Positions 38,555-47,131 of a stretch of 64,000 nucleotides of DNA are shown here, in pieces. A program made the position numbers and the translations under genes. This stretch comes from Stagnimonas sp965279705 (lineage in GTDB: Bacteria > Pseudomonadota > Gammaproteobacteria > Nevskiales > Nevskiaceae), in NCBI GenBank assembly GCA_965279705.1, contig OZ257257.1, positions 124,001-188,000 of the forward strand, given 5' to 3'. The notes below the pieces were generated by a model, which was not told the DNA's origin, made no database searches, and saw only the letters and a program-made list of their open reading frames with translations. Numbering within the stretch: position 1 is the stretch's first letter; every line of letters starts with the position of its first letter.

Positions 38555-38986
38555 TCAATCATCCGCCTCATCGAAGGCCTCGCGCAGCGCTTCGACCCGC
38601 GCGCGATTGACTCCGAAGTCGCTCAGGCCCAGGCGTGAAGCTGAGCGAATGTGGATCGTGTGCTCCGGCAGTGTCAGCAAAAACTCGACGTCGTCAACAA
38701 AGCCCATCATTGGGGTCGTGAACTCGGCGTGGATGTAATCCGGCCGATTGACGGCGATGCGGCAGTTTTTTTGTTGCATCAATACAGCGATAACGCGCGT
38801 CATGGCATCGCCTGCATCGCCTTCAAACGTAAACGGCGGCACGTAATGCGGGCCTGGGTTGCGGCCCGCTGGCGCGTGCTGGCTGCCGACACAATTCGAC
38901 CGGCTCGCGTCGCAGGCTTGCAGCTGCCCACCGATCACGCCCACCGTTCCAGGGCGCTTGGCGGTAAAAAAACTCAGTAACCCCAT
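38555..38986 (-). CDS. DUF1499 domain protein
   Basis: A 143-residue protein. CDASRSNCVGSQ near residue 28, FEGDAGDAMTRVIAVL, and the end MGFVDDVEFLL...IHIRSASRLGLSDFGVNRARVE match DUF1499. GAGGG lies five to six bases before the ATG. It is 86 bases upstream of the lipid operon in the same orientation and could be transcribed with it. Function is unknown. Confidence 0.85.
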   Translation of the reverse strand: MGLLSFFTAKRPGTVGVIGGQLQACDASRSNCVGSQHAPAGRNPGPHYVPPFTFEGDAGDAMTRVIAVLMQQKNCRIAVNRPDYIHAEFTTPMMGFVDDVEFLLTLPEHTIHIRSASRLGLSDFGVNRARVEALREAFDEADD

Positions 38987-39069
38987 GAGTATCCCTCGAC
39001 TCGACTAGTAGTTTTTACTGGTCAAGACGGTAACCCACTGATTATCAAGTCACAAGCTGGGCCGTGGAT

Positions 39070-40014
39070 TCAAGGCTCTTGGGCCGTCACCGTCGGCGCA
39101 CCGGGCAGCCACTGCACGCCTTTCATGCCGGAGGCCAATACGGCTTCGCGCAGCACCTTGAGTGCTTCCATGCGTGGGAAACCGCGGCGGAACAGCATCG
39201 CCACGCGGCGGTGCGGTGTCGGGTCCGAGAGGTCGAGACCGATGAGATCCGAGCTGGCATCGCGGCCTTCCATCGCCGCGCGCGGGGCGACGGTTATCCC
39301 TAAGCCAGACGCCACCATGTAGCGGATGGTTTCCAGCGACGATCCGGTGAGCGAGCGGGAAAGAGAGTTATCCGGCTCGATGCACTTGGGGCAGGCCAGC
39401 ACCACCTGGTCGCGGAAGCAATGGCCGGGGCCGAGCAGCAGCAGTGTTTCTTCGGCCAGGCGCTTGGGCGGTAATGATTTGAGATTGGCCCAGCGATGGC
39501 CCTTGGGCAGCACCGCCACGAACTCCTCGTCGTAGACCGGCCAGGCGGCGAGGCCGTTCAAATCCACCGGTAGCGCGAGGATGGCGACATCCAGCTCGCT
39601 GTCGCGCAGCTGCTCCAGCAGTTTGGCCGTGAAGTTTTCTTCGATGATGAGCGGCATGTTGGGGGCCGCCTCGCGCAGCTTGGGCACCAGCCCCGGCAGC
39701 AGATACGGCCCGACGGTGTAGATGGCCCCAACGCGCAACGGTCCTGCAAGTTCGTCCTTGCCTTCACGCGCAAAGTCTTCCACCGCTTGCGCTTCGGCCA
39801 GCACCTTCTTGGCTTGGGCAACGATGCGACCACCGACATCGGTGGGTTTCACTTCGCCCCGGGTGCGCTCGAACAGAATCACGCCCAGCTCGTCTTCGAG
39901 TTTCTTCACGGCCACCGATAACGTCGGCTGACTGACAAAACTGCGGTCGGCAGCGCGGCCGAAGTGGCGCTCTTTTTCGAGATTGACGATATAGCGGAGT
40001 TCGGTGAGGGTCAT
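39070..40014 (-). CDS. oxyR: Hydrogen-peroxide sensor OxyR (LysR family)
   Basis: A 314-residue LysR-type regulator. The N-terminal helix-turn-helix includes HFGRAADRSFVSQPTLSVAVKKLE (19-40). The two redox cysteines of the E. coli protein are present at the identical positions Cys199 and Cys208 (GPGHCFRDQVVLACP), so disulfide switching is expected. It would activate katG (tail at 2-85) and other peroxide genes. It is followed divergently by nothing; upstream lies the hemF/ACT pair on the same strand. Confidence 0.94.
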   Translation of the reverse strand: MTLTELRYIVNLEKERHFGRAADRSFVSQPTLSVAVKKLEDELGVILFERTRGEVKPTDVGGRIVAQAKKVLAEAQAVEDFAREGKDELAGPLRVGAIYTVGPYLLPGLVPKLREAAPNMPLIIEENFTAKLLEQLRDSELDVAILALPVDLNGLAAWPVYDEEFVAVLPKGHRWANLKSLPPKRLAEETLLLLGPGHCFRDQVVLACPKCIEPDNSLSRSLTGSSLETIRYMVASGLGITVAPRAAMEGRDASSDLIGLDLSDPTPHRRVAMLFRRGFPRMEALKVLREAVLASGMKGVQWLPGAPTVTAQEP

Positions 40015-40062
40015 TTTTTGTGGGGCAGAAGTGGGGATGGGGTTCAGGGCACGGGGGACGGG

Positions 40063-40449
40063 TCAGCCCAACTGATGGCCTGCGGCTTCCACCGCAACGC
40101 GCGCCTTTTCGAGATCACCCTCGTGCACCAGCACGAAGTCGGTCTCGTAGCTGTTTACCGCAAAGATGCTCACCCCAGCGTCCGCCAGCGGGCCGGCAAT
40201 CGCAGCGAGCACGCCGGTTTCAGAGAACGCAAAGCTGCCCGCGATTTCGATGGCGCGCCAGACGACGCCGATATCGCCGCCCTTGGCCTCGCGCACCAGC
40301 GTCACCGATTCTGCCGATCGCACCAGTGCCGCAAAGCCACTGGCTGGTGCCTGGGTCGCAACGTCGGCGAGGCTGGCGGAGGCGTCGAACCGCTCGACCA
40401 CCAACCGCCAGGGCTGCACCAGCAAACGCAAACGGCGATGCACGCTCAT
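40063..40449 (-). CDS. ACT-domain protein coupled to hemF
   Basis: A 128-residue protein with an ACT-type regulatory fold: LADVA near residue 28, then FAFSETGVLAAIAGPLADAGVSIFAVNSYETDFVLV (split over 73-108). This is the CASTOR/ACT2 subgroup that binds amino acids in other proteins. Its ATG (40447-40449) overlaps the hemF stop by ATGA. A longer frame upstream lies inside hemF and is an artefact. A link to haem synthesis is only positional. Confidence 0.82.
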   Translation of the reverse strand: MSVHRRLRLLVQPWRLVVERFDASASLADVATQAPASGFAALVRSAESVTLVREAKGGDIGVVWRAIEIAGSFAFSETGVLAAIAGPLADAGVSIFAVNSYETDFVLVHEGDLEKARVAVEAAGHQLG

Positions 40450-41372
40450 AGCCAATCCTTCGTTATCAAGTAATCGCTGAGCAAAGCAGCTTCGGCGCTG
40501 CCCGGCTCGGGAGTGACATCGTAGTCCCAGCGGGCCAGCGGCGGCATGGACATGAGAATGCTCTCGGTGCGACCGCCGCTCTGCAAGCCAAAGTGCGTGC
40601 CGCGGTCCCACACCAGATTGAACTCCACATAGCGCCCGCGGCGCAGCAGCTGCCATTGCCGCTCGCGTTCTGTGTAGGCCATCTCGCGTCGGCGTTCGAC
40701 GATGGGCGCATAGGCTTGCCACAGACCGTCGCCGACTTTCTGGGTCAGTGCCAGCGCCGCGCCCCACCCGCCTTCGGTGAAGTCGTCGTAGAACAGGCCG
40801 CCGATGCCTCGGGGTTCGGCGCGATGCGGCAAATAGAAATACTCGTCGCACTGGCGTTTGAAGCGCGGGTAGAGATCGCCCCCAACCGCATCGTGCGCGA
40901 TCTGGTGCCAGTGGCGGGCGTCGTCGGCAAAGCCGTAGTACGGCGTGAGGTCGAAGCCGCCACCGAACCACCAGGCCGCATCGCCCACGCTCAGCAGGCG
41001 CACATTGCAATGGGTGGTCGGCACGTAGGGGTTGCACGGATGAAACACCAGCGACAAACCCATGGCCTTGAAGGGCAGGCCCTGCAACTCCGGCCGCCCC
41101 TTGGTGGCCGATGGAGGCAGTGCAGGGCCGTTGACCACCGACAGCGCAACCCCTGCGCGCTCGAACACCGCGCCGCCGCTGAACACACAGGTGATGCCGT
41201 GGCCTTGCAGCTTGGCATCTGCCGGTTTCTGCCAAGCGTCGCGCAGGAACTTTGCTTCACCATCCACAGCCTCGACCGCTGCACAAAGGCGATCTTGCAA
41301 CTCATGCAGATATGCCTCGAACACCGCAGGCTGCGGAGCAGAATCAGTTGCAGCGGCGGCGGTGTGCGACAT
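40446..41372 (-). CDS. hemF: Oxygen-dependent coproporphyrinogen III oxidase
   Basis: A 308-residue enzyme that decarboxylates coproporphyrinogen III with oxygen in haem biosynthesis. WWFGGGFDLTPYYGF near residue 135 and HRAEPRGIGGLFYDDF near 185 are family signatures; the YVEFNLVWDRGTHFGLQSGGR segment near 250 completes it. Length is typical. Its presence fits an aerobic lifestyle. It is co-translated with an ACT-domain protein. Confidence 0.96.
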   Translation of the reverse strand: MSHTAAAATDSAPQPAVFEAYLHELQDRLCAAVEAVDGEAKFLRDAWQKPADAKLQGHGITCVFSGGAVFERAGVALSVVNGPALPPSATKGRPELQGLPFKAMGLSLVFHPCNPYVPTTHCNVRLLSVGDAAWWFGGGFDLTPYYGFADDARHWHQIAHDAVGGDLYPRFKRQCDEYFYLPHRAEPRGIGGLFYDDFTEGGWGAALALTQKVGDGLWQAYAPIVERRREMAYTERERQWQLLRRGRYVEFNLVWDRGTHFGLQSGGRTESILMSMPPLARWDYDVTPEPGSAEAALLSDYLITKDWL

Positions 41373-41409
41373 ACCGCCATTTTACGACGCCACGCCCCGC
41401 CGAACGCAG

Positions 41410-41994
41410 CTAGCGGCGCAGCAAGTAACCCGTCGCAGCTTCGCGGATCGGCGTTGGCGCCTCGCGCCCGCCAGTGGCACCCGGCACCACACGCAAATGC
41501 GTGTCAAAACGAAGGCGCACATCATTGACGCTGCGACAGGGCGGCTGCCCCGAGCGGTTGGCACTGGTCGACACCAGCGCGCCACCAAACCGTAGACACA
41601 GCGCCGCCATTACGGGGTGCGCCGTGACACGCACGGCCACCGTGTCGTAGCTGCCGGTGATCCATGGCGGCGTGAACGGCGAAGCCGGGAAGACCCAGGT
41701 CGCGGGGCCAGGCCAGGTGTCGCGCGCGCGGCGCAGTGCGGTGCGACTCGACGGCTCGATGTAATAGGCGAGCTGATCGAGGTTGGCCGCGACCAGAATC
41801 AGGCCTTTTTCAACCGGGCGCTCTTTGAGCTCGAGCAGACTCTTCACCGCGCGCTGGTTGAGCGGGTCGCAACTGAAGCCCCACACCGCCTCGGTGGGGC
41901 AAGCAACCACCGCGCCACGTCGAAGCTCACGCGCGGCGAGTCGCAGTTGCAGGGGTGCGGTATCGAGCGGACAGGTCTTGTTGCGTATTCTCAT
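41410..41994 (-). CDS. tsaC: Threonylcarbamoyl-AMP synthase, short TsaC form
   Basis: A 194-residue member of the YrdC/Sua5 family, which makes threonylcarbamoyl-AMP for t6A modification of tRNAs decoding ANN codons. ACPTEAVWGFSCDPLN (35-50), KERPVEKGLILVAANLDQL and PGPATWVFPAS are diagnostic; STSANRSGQPP near 155 binds nucleotide. No C-terminal Sua5 domain is present. It follows hemF by 37 bases, an adjacency also seen near aroE-hemF-tsaC regions of other gammaproteobacteria. Confidence 0.93.
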   Translation of the reverse strand: MRIRNKTCPLDTAPLQLRLAARELRRGAVVACPTEAVWGFSCDPLNQRAVKSLLELKERPVEKGLILVAANLDQLAYYIEPSSRTALRRARDTWPGPATWVFPASPFTPPWITGSYDTVAVRVTAHPVMAALCLRFGGALVSTSANRSGQPPCRSVNDVRLRFDTHLRVVPGATGGREAPTPIREAATGYLLRR

Positions 41995-42016
41995 GGGCTG
42001 TTGAGAGCGGGTGGAG

Positions 42017-42571
42017 TCACAGGCGCGTGCCCTGATGTGAGGCTTCGATAAGTTGCGCCAGGCGCTTGTCGCGCGTGGCGTCCTGCTTGGCGCTAACGAT
42101 GTGCCAGATCAGCTTTTTGCGATAGCTCGGCGCCTGGGCGCTAAACCAGTCCCACGCCGTTTTATCGGCGCGGAATTGCTTCTCGGCTGCGGCTGACAGT
42201 GTGGCGTCGGTCGTCTGCTCGTAGGCGTAGGTGCGGGATTTGGCTTCCCTGCGTTTCGCGAACGCCGCCAATCCGGGGGGCGTCATGCGGCCCTCGGCGG
42301 TGAGCACTTCGACGCGCTTGATGTTGACTGCACTCCATATCGAGCTGGCCTTGCGCGGGGTGAAACGGATCTGGTAGCTCACCACATCGATGCCCTTGCG
42401 CACGCCGTCGATCCAGCCCACGCACAGCGCTTCATCGACCGACTCTGGCCAGGTGATGCTGGGATGGCCGCTATCTTTCTTGAAGAAACCGACCACCAGC
42501 TCGCGCTCGCTGCTGGCATATTTTTGCAGCCAGCTGCGGAAGTCGGATGGGGTTTTGAAGAACGTAGGCAT
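42017..42571 (-). CDS. YdeI/OmpD-associated family protein
   Basis: A 184-residue protein. The ATG at 42569-42571 (MPTFFKTPSDFRSWLQKYA) matches homologues; 20 further upstream codons are not conserved-looking. FKKDSGHPSITWPESVDEALCVGWIDG and RFTPRKASSIWSAVN are signature phrases of the YdeI/OmpD-associated family. In some hosts these are linked to bacteriocin or peptide resistance. The gene stands 22 bases after tsaC on the same strand. Function here is unknown. Confidence 0.85.
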   Translation of the reverse strand: MPTFFKTPSDFRSWLQKYASSERELVVGFFKKDSGHPSITWPESVDEALCVGWIDGVRKGIDVVSYQIRFTPRKASSIWSAVNIKRVEVLTAEGRMTPPGLAAFAKRREAKSRTYAYEQTTDATLSAAAEKQFRADKTAWDWFSAQAPSYRKKLIWHIVSAKQDATRDKRLAQLIEASHQGTRL

Positions 42572-42631
42572 CGCGTTAATCGGTGTGGATAGCGTTAATG
42601 GCCATTGATGGTCCCCACTTGCAATTTGCAC

Positions 42632-43150
42632 TCAAAGGCGCGGCAGATCCATCGGCTGCGGATCGAAGCCCTTGGTGCGCAGCCAGTCGCGCAGTGCGTA
42701 GCCCGTGCCCGCAGGCCAGTAGCGGATTTTCTCGAACGGCACGTGCTTCCAGTCCGCCAGCTCTTCATTGAGTTTGACTGTCCCCGTGGCGAGCACGTGG
42801 TAGGCGATGATGATCTGGTTCTGGCGCACGAAATCGTAGGTGCCGATGTAGGTCGCACCCAGCGGTGTGAGGCCGAGCTCCTCCTCAACCTCGCGTTGCA
42901 CGCCGGTCTCTGGCGACTCGCCTTTTTCCAGAAAGCCGGTGATGAGCGCATAGAAGCTCGCAGGCCAGGCGACATTGCGGGCGAGGATGATCTGGCCCTC
43001 GTGCTCGACCACCGCAGCAACCACCGGTACAGGGTTATCCCAGTGGATGAAGCCGCAGGCGGCATCGGGGCAGGCGCGTCGCAAGCGGTCGCCATGTTCG
43101 GCGTCGATGAGGGGCGTGGCGCACTGCGGGCAATAGGCGTAGGGCTTCAT
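42632..43150 (-). CDS. Nudix hydrolase with N-terminal zinc ribbon
   Basis: A 172-residue pyrophosphohydrolase. A zinc ribbon (C7, C10, C27, C32 in CPQC and CPDAAC) resembles that of NudC-type NAD pyrophosphatases. The Nudix box reads GFLEKGESPETGVQREVEEELGL (in two parts, 85-107) with all consensus Gly and Glu residues. The chosen ATG (43148-43150) puts the zinc ribbon at the start; a longer frame runs into mnmE. The substrate is unknown; it lacks the long N-terminal domain of true NudC. Confidence 0.87.
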   Translation of the reverse strand: MKPYAYCPQCATPLIDAEHGDRLRRACPDAACGFIHWDNPVPVVAAVVEHEGQIILARNVAWPASFYALITGFLEKGESPETGVQREVEEELGLTPLGATYIGTYDFVRQNQIIIAYHVLATGTVKLNEELADWKHVPFEKIRYWPAGTGYALRDWLRTKGFDPQPMDLPRL

Positions 43151-43181
43151 GGCCTTACGGTAGCGGTGCGTTTGCGCGCTG

Positions 43182-44591
43182 TCACTTGCCGATGCAGAAG
43201 CGCCTGAAGATTTCGCCCAACAGCGCGTCGCTGGTCTGCTCGCCGGTGATGCGGCCCAAGGCCAGTTGCACCAAGCGCAGTTCTTCGGCGGCGATTTCTG
43301 CGTGATTGCGCGCCGCCAGTTGCTGGCGGGCGTTTTGCAGATGGGTGGCGGCCGTCGCGAGCGCCTCAAGATGGCGGGCGCGGGCGAGAAACACGCCTTC
43401 GCCGCCGTTCGCAAACCCGGCATGCGTCATCAGCTCTGCAGTGAGCAGTTCCAATCCCGCACCGGACTTTGCCGCCAACCGCAACGTGTGGGTCGCACCC
43501 TCGTTGAACACTTCCGGGCTGCGCTCAGCAAGGTCGCATTTGTTGCGCACCACCAGGCGTGGCAGCGGCGGCAAGCTATGCAGCAGCGCCTCATCTGCGG
43601 CTGTGATGCCGTGGCGATCGTCGACGACGAACAGCGCCAACTCGGCCTTGTCGAGGGCTAGGCGCGCGCGACGGATGCCTTCGCGCTCTACCGGGTCATT
43701 GGTATCGCGCAGGCCGGCAGTGTCGATGATGGTGAGTGGCATGCCGCCCAACACCAGATGCTCGCGGAGCACGTCGCGCGTGGTGCCTGCGTGCTCGGAG
43801 ACGATGGCGGCATCGAAGCCCGCCAGCGCATTCAACAGAGTGGACTTGCCAACATTGGGTTGGCCGACGATGGCCACCGTTAGGCCCTCGCGCAGGCGGC
43901 GACCTTGCGCGGCTTCACGCTGGGTTTGGTGGATGAGATCTTGCAGCGCTTGCAGGCGCTCGGCGAGCTTGGCGTCGGCCAGCCAGTCGATGTCTTCGTC
44001 GCTGAAATCGAGCGCGCCTTCAACGAACACTCGCAGGTCGCCGAGTGCGGCGGCGGCGGCATGCACGCGCGTGGAGAACGCGCCATCCAAGGTGTTGTTG
44101 GCGGCACGCACCGCTTGCACCGAGGCCGCGTCGATGAGATCTGCAATGGCTTCTGCCTGCACGAGATCAATGCGGCCATTGAGAAAGGCGCGTTCGGAGA
44201 ACTCGCCCGGCTGGGCGATGCGGGCACCGTGTTCGACCAGGGTGGCGAGCAGCGCTGCGAGCACCACCGGGCCACCGTGGCCTTGCAGCTCCACCACATC
44301 CTCGCCGGTGAAGGAGGCAGGGCCGGCAAAACAGAGCACCAAGCCTTGGTCGAGTACCGCACCGGTCGCATCGCGAAAGTGCCGCAGACCTGCTTGGCGC
44401 GGCGCAGGAAGAGAGCCTGCCACTGCCTGCGCGATAAGGAAGGCCTGTGGCCCGGACAGCCGCACGATCCCCAGCGCACCTCGACCCGCGGCGGTGGCGA
44501 CCGCTGCGATGGTCTCCGTGCGCGGCGCGGTTAGCGCTTGGCTACGATGACCTTGGCCGGTTCGTTCTCGATTTTCTTGGTGATGAACCAC
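43182..44591 (-). CDS. mnmE: tRNA modification GTPase MnmE
   Basis: Works with MnmG to make cmnm5U34 in tRNA. The N-terminal tetrahydrofolate-binding domain begins at TIAAVATAAGRGALGIVRLSGP, the G domain has GQPNVGKST (243-250) and DTAGLRDT, and the C-terminus is FRRFCIGK with the catalytic Cys. The start is odd: where the protein should begin, the codons are CTA ACC GCG CCG CGC ACG, none a normal start. The nearest usable upstream codon is the GTG at 44589-44591, inside the yidC 3' end, giving 469 residues. A rare start codon is the alternative. Confidence 0.93.
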   Translation of the reverse strand: MVHHQENRERTGQGHRSQALTAPRTETIAAVATAAGRGALGIVRLSGPQAFLIAQAVAGSLPAPRQAGLRHFRDATGAVLDQGLVLCFAGPASFTGEDVVELQGHGGPVVLAALLATLVEHGARIAQPGEFSERAFLNGRIDLVQAEAIADLIDAASVQAVRAANNTLDGAFSTRVHAAAAALGDLRVFVEGALDFSDEDIDWLADAKLAERLQALQDLIHQTQREAAQGRRLREGLTVAIVGQPNVGKSTLLNALAGFDAAIVSEHAGTTRDVLREHLVLGGMPLTIIDTAGLRDTNDPVEREGIRRARLALDKAELALFVVDDRHGITAADEALLHSLPPLPRLVVRNKCDLAERSPEVFNEGATHTLRLAAKSGAGLELLTAELMTHAGFANGGEGVFLARARHLEALATAATHLQNARQQLAARNHAEIAAEELRLVQLALGRITGEQTSDALLGEIFRRFCIGK

Positions 44592-46222
44592 TGCTGGGTA
44601 ATGCTGATGAGGTTGCTGACAAACCAGTAAAGCACGAGACCGGCAGGGAAGAACGCGAAGAAGGCTGTAAGCGCGATGGGCATGAACTGCATCATGCGCT
44701 GCTGCATCGGGTCCATCGTCGCCATCTGGCCACCGAGCTTCTGCTGCAGCCACATCGAGATGCCGAACAACACCGGCAGCACGTAGAACGGATCAGGCGA
44801 GGAAAGATCGGTGAGCCACAAGGCGAAGTCGGCCTGGCGAAGTTCGACCGATTCATTGAGCACCCAGTAGAGCGCAATGAATACTGGGAACTGCACCAGC
44901 ATTGGCCAGCAGCCGGCCAAGGGGTTGAACTTCTCCTTGGTGTAGAGCTCCATCATTGCCTTGTTGAGCTTCTCGCGATCGCCCGCAAACCGCTCGCGGA
45001 TTTCCTGGATGCGCGGCGTGAACTTCTTCATGCGCGCCATCGAGCGGTATTGCGCTTCGCTCAACTTGTACATTGAGCCCTTGACCAAGAGCGTCAACAG
45101 GATGATCGCCACGCCCCAGTTGCCGGTGTACTGGTGCAGCTTCTTCATCAGCCAGAACAGCGGCTTGGCGATGGGGGCCAGAATGCCGTAGTCCTCGGTC
45201 AGCTCGAAGCCGGGTGCCACGTCTTCGAGCAGGCCCTGCAGCTTGGGGCCGACATAGAACTGCGTGGTGTAGGTGCCAGTCTGCCCCGGCTCGATGGCCT
45301 TGAGCGGGCCGTGATACTGCGCAAGGTAACCCTTGATCGTGCTTGGCTTGCCGGAGAACGTGGCCTGCTCGCCTGCGGGCGGCAGGATAGCCGCAACGAA
45401 ATAGTGCTGCAGCATCGCCAGCCAGCCACCGGTCTGCGTCGTCTCGAAAGGCTCTTTGGTGAGCTTGTCGAAGCTGATTTTCTTGAAGCGATATTTGCCC
45501 GGCTCTTTCTGTTCGTAAAAGCCTTCACCGATGAAGGTCTGCGAAAACGGCGGCTCGTAACCGGCGCGCACCGGCGTGCGCTGCAGGCGCGCGTAGGGCG
45601 AGGCCTGCAATACGGCGGCACTACTGTTGTTGACGAGCTGCGTCACCACAATCTGGTAGCTGCCGCGCGTGAAGCGATACACCTTAGTCAGTTGCAGGCC
45701 ATTGGCGTCGGTCACGGTCAACGGCACGTCGATGGTGTTGCTGCCCTCAGCCAGCACAAAGCGGCTGGCCGGTACAGTGAACACGGTGCTGGCCGAGATC
45801 AGTGGCTTGTCGGTGCTGGCAAGGCCGCTTTGCAGGATGAAGTAATGCGGCTCGCGGTCGTCCAGCAAGGCGAGATTTTCCTCCGGCTTGTCTTTGGAGA
45901 CCGGATAGCCCAGCAACTCGGCGCGACGCAGGTCACCGCCCGCCAGAGAAATCTCGACGAGCAGCTTGTCAGTCAGCACCTCGATGCGCGCGGTGCTGGC
46001 AGCGGTAGGCGTCGTAGTTTCGGTGGTGCTGATGGCACCCGTAGGCGCTGCGGTAGCGGCAGCGGGCAGGGCGTCTTCACCGGGGGCTGCCATCGGTGCA
46101 GGCGTCGCGGTAGCAGCGACCGGCGCTATCAAACTGGCCGGATAGTCCTTTTTCCAGGTCTGGTAGGTGAAGAACAGCAAGGCGCCAAACACGGCGAACA
46201 GGAAGAAACGGCGGTTTTCCAT
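44531..46222 (-). CDS. yidC: Membrane protein insertase YidC
   Basis: A 563-residue inner-membrane protein. One N-terminal helix (FFLFAVFGALLFFTYQTW) is followed by a low-complexity Ala/Thr/Pro linker, a large periplasmic beta domain (about 80-340), and the conserved five-helix insertase core from WGVAIILLTLLVKGSMYKLSEAQ to WFITKKIE. The core contains CWPMLVQFPVFIALYWVL. It inserts respiratory and transport proteins. The 3' end likely overlaps the mnmE start region. Confidence 0.96.
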   Translation of the reverse strand: MENRRFFLFAVFGALLFFTYQTWKKDYPASLIAPVAATATPAPMAAPGEDALPAAATAAPTGAISTTETTTPTAASTARIEVLTDKLLVEISLAGGDLRRAELLGYPVSKDKPEENLALLDDREPHYFILQSGLASTDKPLISASTVFTVPASRFVLAEGSNTIDVPLTVTDANGLQLTKVYRFTRGSYQIVVTQLVNNSSAAVLQASPYARLQRTPVRAGYEPPFSQTFIGEGFYEQKEPGKYRFKKISFDKLTKEPFETTQTGGWLAMLQHYFVAAILPPAGEQATFSGKPSTIKGYLAQYHGPLKAIEPGQTGTYTTQFYVGPKLQGLLEDVAPGFELTEDYGILAPIAKPLFWLMKKLHQYTGNWGVAIILLTLLVKGSMYKLSEAQYRSMARMKKFTPRIQEIRERFAGDREKLNKAMMELYTKEKFNPLAGCWPMLVQFPVFIALYWVLNESVELRQADFALWLTDLSSPDPFYVLPVLFGISMWLQQKLGGQMATMDPMQQRMMQFMPIALTAFFAFFPAGLVLYWFVSNLISITQQWFITKKIENEPAKVIVAKR

Positions 46223-46314
46223 GGGGCGACTGCAGATTAAGAAACGGTTAAAGGCGAAGGTGAGTGTGGCGGGCTTGATGCGGTTTTCAATGACGCAGGC
46301 GCACTCAACGGAAA

Positions 46315-46536
46315 TCAGGGCACAGGATCATACCCGCCGGGGTTCAAAGGGTGGCAGCGGCAAAGACGTCGGGTGGCAAGCCAGCTGCCGCGCGCGGCCC
46401 CATATTTTTGCAATGCTTCCAGCGCGTAGTTCGAGCAGCTGGGATAAAACCGACAGCGCGCCGGCAGCCAACGGCTGATGCCGAGCTGATAGCCACGCAC
46501 CAAGCCGATCAGCAGGCGGGTCAGCGCGTGGTGCAT
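46315..46536 (-). CDS. yidD: Membrane protein insertion efficiency factor YidD
   Basis: A 73-residue protein with an N-terminal amphipathic helix (LTRLLIGLVRGYQLGISRWLP) and the signature CRFYPSCSNYALEAL followed by CRCHPLNPGGYDPVP. It assists YidC-dependent insertion. The start lies inside the last 16 bases of rnpA, the usual overlap. Confidence 0.95.
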   Translation of the reverse strand: MHHALTRLLIGLVRGYQLGISRWLPARCRFYPSCSNYALEALQKYGAARGSWLATRRLCRCHPLNPGGYDPVP

Positions 46537-46877
46537 CGCCGGGCGAGCTGCAGCCAGAAGTCGTTGGTAGCAGCGGTGACCACGGTTGCATCGGCGGGCA
46601 GCTTGCTGCGCAGCATCAGCACCAGATCCACCGGGGCCAGCGCACCCTGCTGTAAGCGAAACTGCTCGCGCAGGATGCGGCGCACGCGATTGCGCTGCAC
46701 CGAGTGCGGTGCATGTTTTTTCGAGAAGGCAAAGCCGATCCGGGGGAACCCCAGTTCATTGCTCGCCATCACCGCGGTAAAAGCACCAACGGTGAATCGG
46801 CGGCCCTGCTTGAACACGGCATCGAACTGCGCCGCGTTCAACAACCGGACGCGCTTGGTGAAGCGCGCCGTGTGCAT
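46521..46877 (-). CDS. rnpA: Ribonuclease P protein component
   Basis: A 118-residue basic protein that assists the RNase P RNA in 5' maturation of tRNA. FTKRVRLLNAAQFDAVF starts it, and the RNR motif is QRNRVRRILREQFR near 62-75. I use the ATG at 46875-46877; a GTG one codon earlier is possible. It lies 19 bases after rpmH and overlaps yidD. Confidence 0.95.
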   Translation of the reverse strand: MHTARFTKRVRLLNAAQFDAVFKQGRRFTVGAFTAVMASNELGFPRIGFAFSKKHAPHSVQRNRVRRILREQFRLQQGALAPVDLVLMLRSKLPADATVVTAATNDFWLQLARRCTTR

Positions 46878-46896
46878 CACGCTTGCTGCGAAATGC

Positions 46897-47037
46897 TTAC
46901 GGGATCAGTTTTTTGCGGCCCTTGGCACGACGGCGGGCCAGCACGAGTCGGCCACCAACGGTTGCCATGCGAGCGCGGAAACCATGCACGCGGGCGCGGC
47001 GCAGGTTGGAAGGTTGAAAAGTGCGTTTGGTGGACAT
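46897..47037 (-). CDS. rpmH: 50S ribosomal protein L34
   Basis: A 46-residue basic protein, TKRTFQPSNLRRARVHGFRA at its start, then MATVGGRLVLARRRAKGRKK, the standard L34 sequence. The ATG is at 47035-47037. It leads the rpmH-rnpA-yidD-yidC-mnmE block and has a good candidate promoter 35 bases upstream. Confidence 0.97.
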   Translation of the reverse strand: MSTKRTFQPSNLRRARVHGFRARMATVGGRLVLARRRAKGRKKLIP

Positions 47038-47072
47038 CGGAAGACGCCTTGGTGGTGCAAAAAAGGTCGCGA

Positions 47073-47101
47073 AGTCTAAGCAAGTCGGCCGCGCTGGGCA
47101 A
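47073..47101 (-). promoter_or_regulatory. Candidate rpmH promoter
   Basis: On the minus strand TTGCCC (47101-47096) and TAGACT (47078-47073) are separated by exactly 17 bases. Transcription would start near 47066, giving a 29-base leader before rpmH. Confidence 0.6.
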
Positions 47102-47131
47102 GTTTTGTGCATTACTGACCGCAAACCTTCA

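Noticed and set aside
43306..44550. Plus-strand 414-codon frame opposite mnmE
   Set aside because: Ser/Arg/Ala-rich shadow of mnmE with no domain.
47106..47114. DnaA box upstream of dnaA
   Set aside because: TGTGCATTA reads TAATGCACA on the other strand, with two mismatches to TTATCCACA.
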